NCBI GenBank assembly: GCA_016802295.1
Contig: JAESIW010000137.1
Location: 358,888-375,535 of the forward strand
Source: Brachionus rotundiformis
Taxonomy: Eukaryota > Rotifera > Eurotatoria > Ploima > Brachionidae
Direction of reading: 5' to 3'
DNA length: 16,648 nucleotides
The notes under the pieces were generated by a model. That model saw only the letters and a list, made by a program, of their open reading frames with translations. It did not search any database and was not told the DNA's origin. The first letter of the stretch is position 1, and each line of letters starts with the position of its first letter. The position numbers and the translations under genes were made by a program. Below, piece by piece: positions 1 through 8,057 of this stretch.

Positions 1-235
1 AGAATCAAATCTGGCGAAGCCGCTAGGACCTGTATAAAATCGACAAGATTTTAGGTCAAGAGAGCTAGTCCTCTAATATATAATTCCGAAAAAAAGTTGT
101 CTGTCTGTCTGCGCCTAACTTTGCGAATAAGCGTCGTAGACCGAAGGTCGACGGCGCGTTTCGCAGCCCTTGAAAAGTTATTCCGACGAAAAAATATTTC
201 GCTCTATATCGTTGCATGGGCGGGGCTATTATAAT
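1..235. repeat. GC-richer unclassified repeat fragment
   Basis: This block is clearly richer in G+C than the DNA to its right. It contains a short TCTG-type microsatellite run (about 98-110) and an imperfect hairpin at 132-153, where CGTC/GACG and GACC/GGTC pair around a GAA loop. It is cut by the window edge and ends at an ATTATAATT-rich tract. No open frame of note crosses it. The composition and abrupt edge suggest the non-coding end of a mobile element or a dispersed repeat, but I cannot name a family. A stable non-coding RNA is possible but unsupported. Confidence 0.35.
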
Positions 236-243
236 TATAATTA

Positions 244-465
244 TTATAATTTTTTTTCGAAATGTTTTTTTCTTGGTCTATAAAACCACTGGCTAATCTG
301 TCTTTTTGAAACACATAAAGAATTCGCCAAATGAATTAATTGATACTTATTAGGGTATTTGCTTTCTGTTTCGAAGAAATTACTTAAAGTTAATTGTTCA
401 TTAAGATTTTTTTGAAATTTTCTTTTTTGATTTTGAATTTGAAATCCACTTTGAAATCTGACGAA
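244..465 (-). CDS. Divergent homeodomain protein, 3' exon
   Basis: Read on the minus strand, 465 down to 244 is an uninterrupted 73-codon frame ending in two consecutive TAA codons. Residues 14-73 align with a homeodomain: basic N-terminal arm (QKRKF), helix 1 with LTLSNFF, the YP turn, helix 2 with HLANSL, and a recognition helix with SKRQISQWFYRPRKK. Numbered back from W48-F49, the core positions A35, L38, V40, Q44 and I45 are present. The nearly invariant N51 is Arg and position 52 is Pro, and helix 1 is offset by one residue. The start is taken after an AACAG acceptor (AG at 466-467), since a TAA at 469-471 closes the frame just upstream. An in-frame ATG at 538-540 lies beyond that stop. 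A nuclear DNA-binding factor would be expected, but loss of N51 suggests altered specificity or decay. Upstream exons were not found, and a pseudogene is possible. Confidence 0.55.
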   Translation of the reverse strand, partial: FVRFQSGFQIQNQKRKFQKNLNEQLTLSNFFETESKYPNKYQLIHLANSLCVSKRQISQWFYRPRKKHFEKKL

Positions 466-1102
466 CTGTTAAATTGGTTTCCATTGATAATTCCAGTTTT
501 TCTTGTCAAGAAAATTTTTTCTTCGCATTAATACAATCATTTAATATCGATATGCTCTTTTTTTTTTTTTAATCAAAATTTCTTTTTTAATTAGGGATCC
601 TATTTTAATCATTCCATTTATTGAAAAAATTGTGGAATATTTCAGACTACTGAAAATTTTATTTATTAAATTCTTGGTAAAAATTGTAGGAGTTCTTAGG
701 GAAAAATAAATTGATTCGAGAATGAATATAAGCTGTCAATTTGCTTATTCATTTTTAAAAAATCTTTTTAATAATTTGATTTTTTCACGCAAAGTAATTT
801 TTATGATAAAAAGTTTTAGTTCTCAAAGATTTCGTTTATATTGTTTTAAGATATTTTTTTTCATTTATTTCAGAATTAGATCAAATAAAGTTCTTGTTTT
901 AAGCAAAAATCAATAATTTATGCTTAAAAAAGATTTTATGTTCTTAAAAAAAGATTTCGATCAGAGTATTTAAAGATATTTCTTTTCATTTATTTCAGAA
1001 TTAGATCAAATAAAGTTCTTGTTTTAAGCAAAAATCAATAATTTATGCTTAAGAAATTTAATAGTTCTCAAAAATTTTTATTTATTTGTTTTTTGACTTT
1101 AG
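466..1102. other. AT-rich interval without a confident gene
   Basis: This stretch lies between the homeodomain exon (minus) and the three-exon gene (plus), so it may hold promoters of both. It is dominated by poly-A/T runs. A 64-codon plus frame at 722-916 is AT-biased, matches nothing I recognise and is cut by a splice-acceptor-like TTATTTCAG, so I do not call it. A TTTAG acceptor at 1101-1102 sits three bases before the ATG of the next gene. Confidence 0.4.
848..1057. repeat. Tandem duplication, period 125 bp
   Basis: An 80-bp segment at 848-927 recurs at 973-1052 with a single T-to-C change visible. The 45-bp spacer between the copies is unrelated. Each copy contains a strong 3' splice site (pyrimidine tract then TTTCAG) followed by AATTAGATCAAAT. 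The duplication is recent and sits in the presumed 5' region of the gene at 1106, so it doubles a potential acceptor there. Confidence 0.85.
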
Positions 1103-1105
1103 ATA

Positions 1106-1899
1106 ATGATTAGCAATACATGGATTATTATTTTACTTTTTTTTTATTCAAGAATTTTCTTTATCCTAACATCAGCTCACATCATAACAAATCAAAAAGT
1201 TTATTCGGGTTCTCATTCAAGCTCTGCATCAGAAAAATTTCAACAAATTTTTGAAGCAACAAATGCTGTTGTTTGTGATGATTCTGAGAGATCTCTTAGG
1301 ATAAAGGAATTTTCCATTCCAGAAAATTATTCTTTGAATTGTTACGATTATTTTCTCCTAATATATTTCCGAGATAAGCAATTAGGATTTTATCCTCCGC
1401 AAGGTGGAATCATTAATAGCAAACAGAAATACTTAGATCGTTGTAGAAAGATTAAAAGGTAAGATAACTTTTTAAACGATTTCTATGTATAATTTAAAAT
1501 TTTTAAAAGATATATTTTGAATGAATAAGATATAATTATTGTTATTAGAGACTCAATTGTTTTAAATCAAAAAAATAATGGTGATGAAATTATTGAATGG
1601 CAATTATTCAAGAATAGTGATTATTTAGTTTGGTTTTATTTTAAATTTGGTATTTATGATGAAGAAAATGACAAGATTCTTGTGTTCTCTGCTTCAAAAG
1701 TAAGAATTATCTATTAAATTCTAAAAAAAATATTTTTTTTATATTTAAGAACATTATTTTTTATATTGCCCTTATTGTATCTGTCAGACATATATTGATT
1801 AAATTGTGTTTTGTTTATGAATGTTTAATAATTTTAACTGAAGAAGCAAAAATGAAGGAAATTGCAAAAAAATCACATATATCAAAGAAAACAAAATAA
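1106..1899 (+). CDS. Small membrane or secreted protein of unknown family, three exons
   Basis: I assemble exons 1106-1458, 1549-1699 and 1750-1899 with introns of 90 and 50 nt. Both introns start GTAAG, end TTAG/TAAG, and keep the frame (phase 2, then phase 0) to a TAA at 1897-1899, giving 217 residues. The first 25 residues are hydrophobic (WIIILLFFYSRIFFIL), consistent with a signal peptide or anchor. The middle has two cysteines near residues 57 and 78 and no motif I recognise. The last exon encodes hydrophobic stretches interrupted by RH and K, then a basic tail ending KKTK, which fits the KKXX rule for ER retrieval of type I membrane proteins. The size and layout recall p24-type cargo receptors, but the sequence does not support that name. 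An acceptor AG at 1101-1102 just before the ATG suggests a 5' UTR intron or spliced-leader addition. Function unknown. Confidence 0.6.
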
Positions 1900-2025
1900 A
1901 TTTTAATAAAATAAATTACGATTAGAATAGATAGAATTTCAAGACAAATATTGATCACTTTTGTTTTAAGTTATTAAACTTGTTTTCTTGAGCTTTAATG
2001 TATACTTTTAAGATTTAAATAAAAA
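1900..2025. other. Short gap before transposase
   Basis: AT-rich sequence between the stop of the three-exon gene and the first readable transposase codons. A TAA at 2020-2022 closes the transposase frame upstream and no in-frame ATG is available, so the true first exon or start has been lost or lies upstream unseen. No inverted terminal repeat could be recognised by eye. Confidence 0.3.
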
Positions 2026-4176
2026 TTGTTTTTTCGGTTGTTTCATCAACAAATAAGTTTCGTTTGTAATCGGAAGCACTCTGAGCACATTAAGCCTTCT
2101 CATATTTCAATCAATTTAATTTTACATGCCTGTAAAAAACGAAGAATAGTTATAAATGAAAATTCAAGATGCTGTAAAAGTCATTTAGATAAAAAAGGTT
2201 TAATTAAAGACGATTTCTTTGAACAAATTTCTACACATATTAAATCTTTTGACAATCTGATGATTTCTATGCTTGACACTGCAGAAATTAGTCAAAAGAG
2301 TATTTTCGAAAAGTTTTTAAATATTTCCTCTGTTGAAGAAACTCTCTGTCTGGAAATAACAGGTTGGACAAAAGACCAATTTATTCACTTTTCAAGATTA
2401 TTTACAAAAATTAACAATACCAAAAAAAGGAGCAAGGATCAGCTAATAGCGCTCTATCGCTTTTGGTTACGTACAGGAACAAAACAGTCAGTCATAGCAA
2501 AAATGTTCAATAGACATACAACGCAACAGCAAATTAGTAAATATTTGTCTCAAATTAGAGACGCAATTTATGAAAACTTCGTTCCATTATTTCTTGGAAC
2601 AGAAAAAAAAAGAGAATTTTATTTGACTCATAACAATCAAATGGTAAATGATCAGGAATTGGTAATAATATTTGACGGTACTTACACTTACATCGAATAA
2701 AGTTTTAATAATGAGATGCAATATCGAACTTGGGATGTTCAAAAATCAACATCGTTAATAAAACCATTTATAATTTGCTGCTCTGATGGCTACATAATTG
2801 ATTGCTATGGAGCATTTGATGCTAACATTAATGAAGCTTCTATCTTAAAATACATTTTATCTAGTGACAAAAATCTAAGGAAAATCCTTCTTCCTAATAA
2901 AACAAAAATTATTCTTGATAGAGGTACATATGAGTTTAAAAACCGTATTCCTAATTTATAATTTTTAAAAGGATTCCGAGATATTGTAGAATACTTGATT
3001 CAAGAATATAGATACGATGTTAAAATTCCCACATGTTATCAAATAGAAAAACCAGATGACGAACACGAAAAAACTGTTTCTAAAAATAAACAGCTTTCTT
3101 TAGATCAGGCAAATAAAACAAGAATAGTAACAAAGGGAAATCTTTCAATTTTATATAAAATTATTGATTTTAAAAATTAAGTGTCGGTTTATAATTGAGG
3201 AAAAAATTGGAGAATTAAAAAAGTTTGAGGCTTTAAATAATGTCCGCAATACTGAAATTGGTCATAATCAAATTGATTCCCGTATAGCTTGTGCAATGCT
3301 AAACTTTAATCATAAGCCATGCTGCCCAGACGGAAGAAATGTAACAAAAATTGCTCGCAGGATAAAGAAAAAAGTCAAATTAACTTCAAATAAACTGGAT
3401 TTTCTTTTGACAAAACAATTCGATACCAAATTTATCACTCTAGTTTATTTATCTAATATTATCGATTTCCCTGTTATTAAGAAAAAAAGACTTCGAAATA
3501 AGATATTTCTTGGATCGTATCAGTTAAAACAAGCCAATTCTTATGTTAAAGATTTAATTAATAATAAAACTACTTACATTGTGAACAATTATTTGTTAAA
3601 GAAATTTATAAATGATAAATCCATTGACGATTATAAAGATAGAAAAATTCTCGCTTTGAACTGATTTTGCGGCATAGACGATCAAGAAAGAAAATAAACA
3701 CGGAAGAAAAAGTTCAATATGTAAAACAATTTCGAAACACTTACAAAGTATTTATTCAATATATACCGGGACTAAATAAAACGAAAGCAATTGAAGGTTT
3801 TATTTTGTTTTCTTGTGTTTTTTTTATTTAATAGTTTTTTTAAGCATACATTTGTACATGCTTGTCTGGTCAAAAAACAGATGGTTGTTGTAGTCATGTT
3901 GCCAGTGTAATATATTTTCTTAGCTACTTAAAGTTTCGTCTATCAGGAGTTAACTTAAGAGAAGAGTATTTTAACAGAATTCCAATTAATCTTGAAAATA
4001 ATCAGCTTCCAAACAGACCAAATTATATAAGAAAAAAAAGAAATAGAAAAGAAATTCTGAGATAACATTCAAGTGAATCGGAACAAAGTGAAACAGATAA
4101 TAAGAAGACAATATTACTTAAGAAAAAAAGTGAATTCATAGAAAATATATCCGAAAATATGAAGAAACTTTTTTAA
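2026..4176 (+). pseudogene. Decayed DDE transposase (zinc finger, HTH, SWIM type)
   Basis: Order of parts: a Cys-rich N-terminal finger ending in RCCKSHL (to about 2190); an HTH region (WTKDQF to KYLSQI, about 2365-2560); the catalytic core with first Asp in FDGTY (about 2675), second Asp in ILDRG (2917) and Glu in RFIIE (about 3185-3200); and a C-terminal SWIM finger CTC...CCSH (about 3854-3900). This matches the transposases of ISL2EU/Harbinger-related elements with a DDE_4-like core. Three short introns explain several apparent breaks: 2924-2971 (48 nt) and 3797-3844 (48 nt) are GT-AG, and 3136-3181 (46 nt) starts GG instead of GT. True lesions are an in-frame TAA at 2698-2700 right after DGTYTYIE, a one-base frameshift near 3643-3664, and an in-frame TAA at 4063-4065 after which the frame stays open to TAA 4174-4176. 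No in-frame ATG starts the frame. The element is almost certainly inactive, although all three catalytic residues survive. Confidence 0.85.
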
Positions 4177-4233
4177 AAAAAAGAAAATAGAAAAAAAAAA
4201 ATATTTTTAAATTAAATATACATATAAACATTA

Positions 4234-4827
4234 TTAATAGACCTCAACTGTTCTTGAAGAGTCGATTCTCTTTATTTTTTTTTCAAACCAAAATTTTTCA
4301 ATAGCAATATTTTCATATGGACTTGCTTCACATTTATCAAACTAAAAAAAGAAATTAAAAATTTAATATTTTAATACTTGAAAACTTTCTTCAGAAGAGT
4401 ATTGATCATTTGATAATTGACCGCTAACATTAACAGATGTTTTTAAAAAAATTAAAAAATACAACTTATTTTTAAATGAAATGTACCATTGTTGCTTCAA
4501 TCATTGATTTTATTGGGACATTTCGAAAAGTATTTGTATTAGAAAATATCTCGTGATTAACAAAAAAAATTATATCAGTATTTTTTTAAAAAAAATAATA
4601 CTTCAAAATCAATATCAAGCTGGGTTCCAGTTTCTTTTTTTCCCGATACAACACGATCCAGTATTTCGTTAGGTTTAATAGAAGGCTAAATAAGATTTAA
4701 TTAATATAATTTTTAGAAGTTTCTTAATTTAAGAAATTATTTAATTTACATTTTTTTTATATTTAGCTTTTTTAACAAAAAGCTTTAACAATAAACCGAA
4801 AAAACTAACCAAAATAAAAAAAAACAT
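4234..4827 (-). CDS. Small signal-anchored protein of unknown family, five exons
   Basis: No long frame marks this gene, but small exons join in phase on the minus strand: exon 1 4827-4750 (26 codons), exon 2 4685-4602 (28), exon 3 4549-4487 (21), exon 4 ending at 4378, exon 5 4341-4234 (35 codons plus TAA). Introns of 64, 52 and 36 nt are GT-AG and phase 0. Intron 3 (between 4486 and about 4440) is unresolved: the following frame is open from about 4440 to 4378, but no good acceptor in the right phase is present, so it may be damaged. The protein begins MFFFILVSFFGLLLKLFVKK, a signal anchor followed by lysines, so a short membrane protein with a roughly 110-residue soluble part is predicted. 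The soluble part includes NEILDRVVSGKKETG and a C-terminal KFWFEKKIKRIDSSR. I recognise no family. Its 3' end lies only 57 bp from the transposase 3' end, in convergent orientation. Confidence 0.5.
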
Positions 4828-5063
4828 CAAGAAAAGAATAGTTTTTATTTGTTCAAAATGCTCAAAATATTAAAGCTAAAAGAAACTAGTAAGACTTTAT
4901 AGTCAAGGCATTTAATTCATTAAACTGTAATCGTAATCTTTTAGCATTCTTCACACACTCTAAGATTTTGGATTATATTTTGAAGCTCAGAGAAGAAAAC
5001 AAAAGAATAAAATAAACTTGCTTAAGACAAGAAGCACCAAAAAAAAGAGATTTTTTTTTTAAA
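4828..5063. other. Upstream region of the minus-strand small gene
   Basis: AT-rich sequence between the ATG at 4825-4827 (minus) and the truncated end of the gypsy element at 5064. It includes a minus-strand TTTCTTTTAG acceptor-like site near 4878. No coding frame or RNA gene is seen. Confidence 0.3.
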
Positions 5064-5121
5064 TCTGTAAGTTGCTGGTTTTAATTGTTTTTACTTGTTC
5101 CATTCTTTGGTCACAGCAGTC
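5064..5121 (-). repeat. Misplaced copy of a gag segment at the pol truncation
   Basis: Positions 5064-5121 are identical to 6106-6163 over 58 bp (offset 1042), in the same orientation. At the junction the RT Asp codon GAC is shared with the GAC preceding the same segment in gag, so a few bases of microhomology mark the join. This looks like template switching or microhomology repair rather than a normal element end. Confidence 0.9.
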
Positions 5122-5938
5122 AGGTGTGGTAAAGGCGGTATATTCTTTTGAGTTATCGTCTATTAATATTTGCCAATAACCCGTCTTTAAGTCAATGTTA
5201 GTGAAAAAGTTTGATCCGCTTAATCCATCTAAGATGTCTTCGATCCTAGACAGAGGCCAATTTTCGGTGATTGTAACACCATTTAATTTACGATAGTCAA
5301 TACAGAATCTTCTTGTACCATCTTTCTTTGGGATTATTAAGACCGGAGCCGCCCAAAGCGATGTTGACTGTTCGATTATTTCATTTTCTAACATCTCTTT
5401 CACTTCTTTCTTAATTTCCTCCCGTTCTGCATTTGATTTACGGTATGGTTGAAGTGTGATAGGTTCGTTTGATATAAGTTTAATTACATGTTTACCTTGG
5501 TTACACGCCTTTAGGTCTTTAATTGAGAATGCAAATAGGTCCATTACGTAACCCAGGGCCTTCCCGAAGACTTTGTATTCGTTTTCTTCAAGGTGACTTG
5601 CAGGTTGAACGTTGAATTCATTTTCCAAATCTTCTAACGGCCAAACGTCTTCGACTATGTCATCCTCGTCCACCACTTCGGATATAATTACATCCTCAAA
5701 AGATTCACTAAAGTCATCATATATTTCTTCGTCCAGTTCCATATAAACCACATCTCCGGGAAATTTGATTTTCTTTTCATAGGGAGAGAACGTTGCCCCA
5801 ATCTTTAAAAATCAGTCAACACCTAAAAGTGCTTCATTTTCGTCAAGGTCCATAATCAGGAACTTATTTGAAATATTATTATTTCCAATACTTACGGTTG
5901 AAGGTTCCGTCTCTCCGATCGCCTTGCTGATAGAGTCA
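5064..5938 (-). pseudogene. pol: Gypsy pol fragment: protease tail and RT N-terminus
   Basis: The frame continues the protease (ALLGVD) from about 5938 and is stopped by a TGA at 5812-5814 where the family normally has Trp. It is then open to 5059. The open part holds an acidic linker, then the RT fingers/palm start: WAAPVLIIPKKDGTRRFC, IDYRKLNGVT and the first catalytic Asp in FFTNIDLKTGYWQI. It breaks off after TAFTTPD, before the YVDD motif. The final 19 codons are not pol at all but a copy of the element's own gag segment. No reverse transcriptase activity is possible from this piece. Confidence 0.88.
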
Positions 5939-7361
5939 TCAGGACGTTTGGACGCTTGTTTCCATAATTTTCAATCTCAAACGCTTAGCTACGTTTAATG
6001 CCAGGACCGATCTACTTGCTCCACTGTCAATAGAAAAATTAACTTTATTGCCGTTCAAAGCACCCTTAACGCTGAAAATATTTCCGCTTGCGCAAGTATA
6101 TAGCTTCTGTAAGTTGCTGGTTTTAATTGTTTTTACTTGTTCCATTCTTTGGTCACAGCAGTCTTCCATCAGCTTTACCCTTTGAGTCTGTTTTCCGTTT
6201 CTACAATTTGCTTTTGTATGGCCAAACTTATTACATTTATAGCATTTGAATATTTTCTCATCATTTTTACTGATTGTTGGTTTATTCCAGATTCTCTGAT
6301 CCACATTAAGTTTGCGATTTAGCTTTTGGTGTGTTCTCATGTAAGACACTTTTTCTGCTGTCGCAAGGCTTGTTGTGTATATTTGTGCCTGTTCGATTGC
6401 CTCTCTTAATGACTTTGGTTTTGACGAAGTAACCATTTGTCTTACATTATCCGGTAGGGTTTTTGATAACAAGTAGATTCGTTCAGACTCAGTAATATCT
6501 ACAATACGACTCATGATGCTCTCCAATTTCGATATACTTTCTTCAAAATTACTTTTATTAATGCGCATAGTTAATAACTTGTCCCTTAATTTGTTTTGAG
6601 AATCGAGCGTATTGTATAGTTCATAGAACATCTTCTTCAAGGATTCCCAATTCCTTGTATATGCCTTCTTTTCCCAAAGCCTATAGCTCCTTAATGCTTT
6701 GTCTTTTAGATATGGGATTATTTCAATTACCAATTCATCCTTGTTTATCTTATTTCTTTCTGCTAGTTTCTCCACAATATAGACCCACTCATCCAATACA
6801 TCTTTATCTGATGCACGAAATACTGGTATTGACTTAGACCAGTTGTTTTTTACCACAATTTGATTGTTTCCTTGATTATTACCTGTTTCATTACGACTGA
6901 AACTTGTAACATTCACTTGGTTTCCAGTGCTTTCATCAAGTAATTGCAATCTTTGTGCTTGATTTGCTAAAAGTGTATCAACTTGTTGCGTTAACCGGAT
7001 TTTCTCTTGCGTAAGACGCTTTTTTTCTTGCAACAACGCTTCTTTTTCATTTGCAAGGGTCATTATTTTGTCGCTTTTTAATTTATCGCTACAACCAGCT
7101 ACACGATAAATTAGTTCAATCATGCGGTCTTTGGCGGTGAATTCACCAATCTTTAACTTATCTCCAACAGTTTCTTTGATAAACTTGTCGTAATCCTCCT
7201 GTACAAAATATCACCTTTTTACTTAGGATTGGATCTGCCAGTAGGTAAACTGGTCGATTAGGTTCACCTAATCTTCAAAAGAGTTGTGACAGCATGTAAT
7301 TTAGTTCCTCGAGTTTTAGATTTTCTAGAATTTCTTTTGTTACCGGTACGTCCATATTCAT
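5939..7361 (-). pseudogene. gag: Gypsy gag with protease start, broken
   Basis: The first plausible ATG is at 7361-7359 and opens 28 codons before a TGA at 7275-7277. The frame then stays open for a further stretch and shifts near 7200-7220 into the main 394-codon frame running from about 7123 to 5939. In that main frame, residues 20-62 are a Lys/Gln/Leu-rich coiled coil, about 100-260 look like the retrotransposon gag capsid region (DEWVYIVEKLA, YRLWEKKAY), and C294-C307 form a CX2CX4HX4C zinc knuckle (CYKCNKFGHTKANC). Residues 366-370, DSGAS, are the protease catalytic loop. The frame then ends early at TGA 5939-5941 after a one-base shift: the sister frame continues the protease smoothly. 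The product would package element RNA in virus-like particles. The visible lesions make this copy non-functional. Confidence 0.85.
6106..6163 (-). repeat. Original gag segment matching 5064-5121
   Basis: It lies in gag between the zinc knuckle and the protease and encodes CCDQRMEQVKTIKTSNLQ. It is in frame with both sides, so this is the source copy and 5064-5121 the derived one. Confidence 0.85.
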
Positions 7362-7383
7362 CGTTATTATCGCTGCTACGAAT

Positions 7384-7534
7384 TGTTAAGGGCTCAATAG
7401 GGACTTGAATAAAAATACTGAATTGTTTTGTATAAATTCTTTATTGTTTAAATTGCAATTTAAAACTAGATAAAAATATAAAATCGAAACTACTATTTAT
7501 AAGGGTTCTCAGGACTTCTAGTTTTCTAACGACA
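7384..7534 (-). promoter_or_regulatory. Candidate 5' LTR with TATA box and polyA signal
   Basis: Upstream of gag on the minus strand there is a TATAAATA at 7501-7494 and an AATAAA at 7445-7440, in the U3-R-U5 order expected of an LTR. The sequence can be bounded by TG at 7534-7533 and CA at 7385-7384. The bases just downstream (TTCGTAGCAGCG) resemble a tRNA-primed binding site of the TGG-type with one change. There is no second LTR, so the outer boundary is a guess. Confidence 0.4.
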
Positions 7535-8057
7535 TCTTGATTCAATAACTAAACAAACTAATGGAATATCATAAAGAATATGAGATGAATTTAAATCGAG
7601 CATGATAAAACTAATGAATTAGAGATACAGACTGAAGATGCAAGCTAAGAATTATTTGCTAGTATGTAAACGTGGCTGTTGGGTAACAAATCTTCTAATT
7701 AAGAAAAGAACATTTACTAATTTTTCAAACGAGTCAAAATGAATCGTTTGGTGCATGAAGTATTTAAATAATTTGAAAATTAAACAAGAATTTAAAAAAA
7801 TTCCCACTTTAAATAAGTTTTAAAAGATGCAAAAGAATTTTAGATAAAATTAAATTATTATTTTCTAAAGACATTAAAAATAAGGTTATTTTAAACTGAC
7901 TCTAAACAAAGACTTAATATTAAAAAACTTTAGTAAACACCAAAATAAATGATACCGTAGACCGCTAATAATAAAAATATTCAAATATTTTAATTACAAA
8001 ATTTTATTAAAAATTAATGAAATCAGTAAAAAAATTTAAATTTACAAGAACAATTTT
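7535..8057. other. AT-rich interval, no confident gene
   Basis: Mostly A/T runs. The only frame that stands out is a 35-codon plus-strand one starting at an ATG near 7638 (MQAKNYLLVCKRGC), which is too short and isolated to call. No tRNA, hairpin or repeat of note was seen. Confidence 0.3.

Larger units (their letters stand above)
5064..7534 (-). mobile_element. Truncated Ty3/gypsy LTR retrotransposon
   Basis: On the minus strand the order is candidate 5' LTR (7534-7384), gag (from ATG 7361), zinc knuckle, aspartic protease, and the first part of RT, ending abruptly within RT at about 5119. The RT palm with YVDD, RNase H, integrase and the 3' LTR are missing. The truncated end carries a 58-bp piece copied from the element's own gag, then an A-rich run in the element's sense (about 5063-5051). 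Stops and frameshifts in gag and pol show it is dead. Codon composition is less AT-extreme than the flanks, as expected for a mobile element. The LTR outer edge is uncertain because there is no second LTR to compare. Confidence 0.85.

Noticed and set aside
722..916. 64-codon plus-strand frame
   Set aside because: AT-driven composition, contains a splice-acceptor-like TTTCAG, part of it is just the tandem duplication, and no family is recognisable.
1106..1899. Assignment to the p24/TMED cargo receptor family
   Set aside because: Size, signal peptide and KKXX tail agree, but the body lacks a recognisable GOLD-domain pattern and the terminal hydrophobic segment is broken by charged residues.
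2995..3180. Separate small gene between the transposase pieces
   Set aside because: It is an internal part of the transposase, whose apparent end is a short intron with a GG donor.
2026..4176. Stop-codon reassignment, because several TAA/TAG codons fall inside readable frames
   Set aside because: Other genes here end normally at TAA, some of the stops lie inside introns, and the gypsy element carries TGA rather than TAA/TAG stops. Ordinary decay and splicing explain the rest.
6137..6837. Plus-strand frames inside the gypsy element
   Set aside because: They are antisense shadows of the gag coding frame, which has clear gag and zinc-knuckle motifs.
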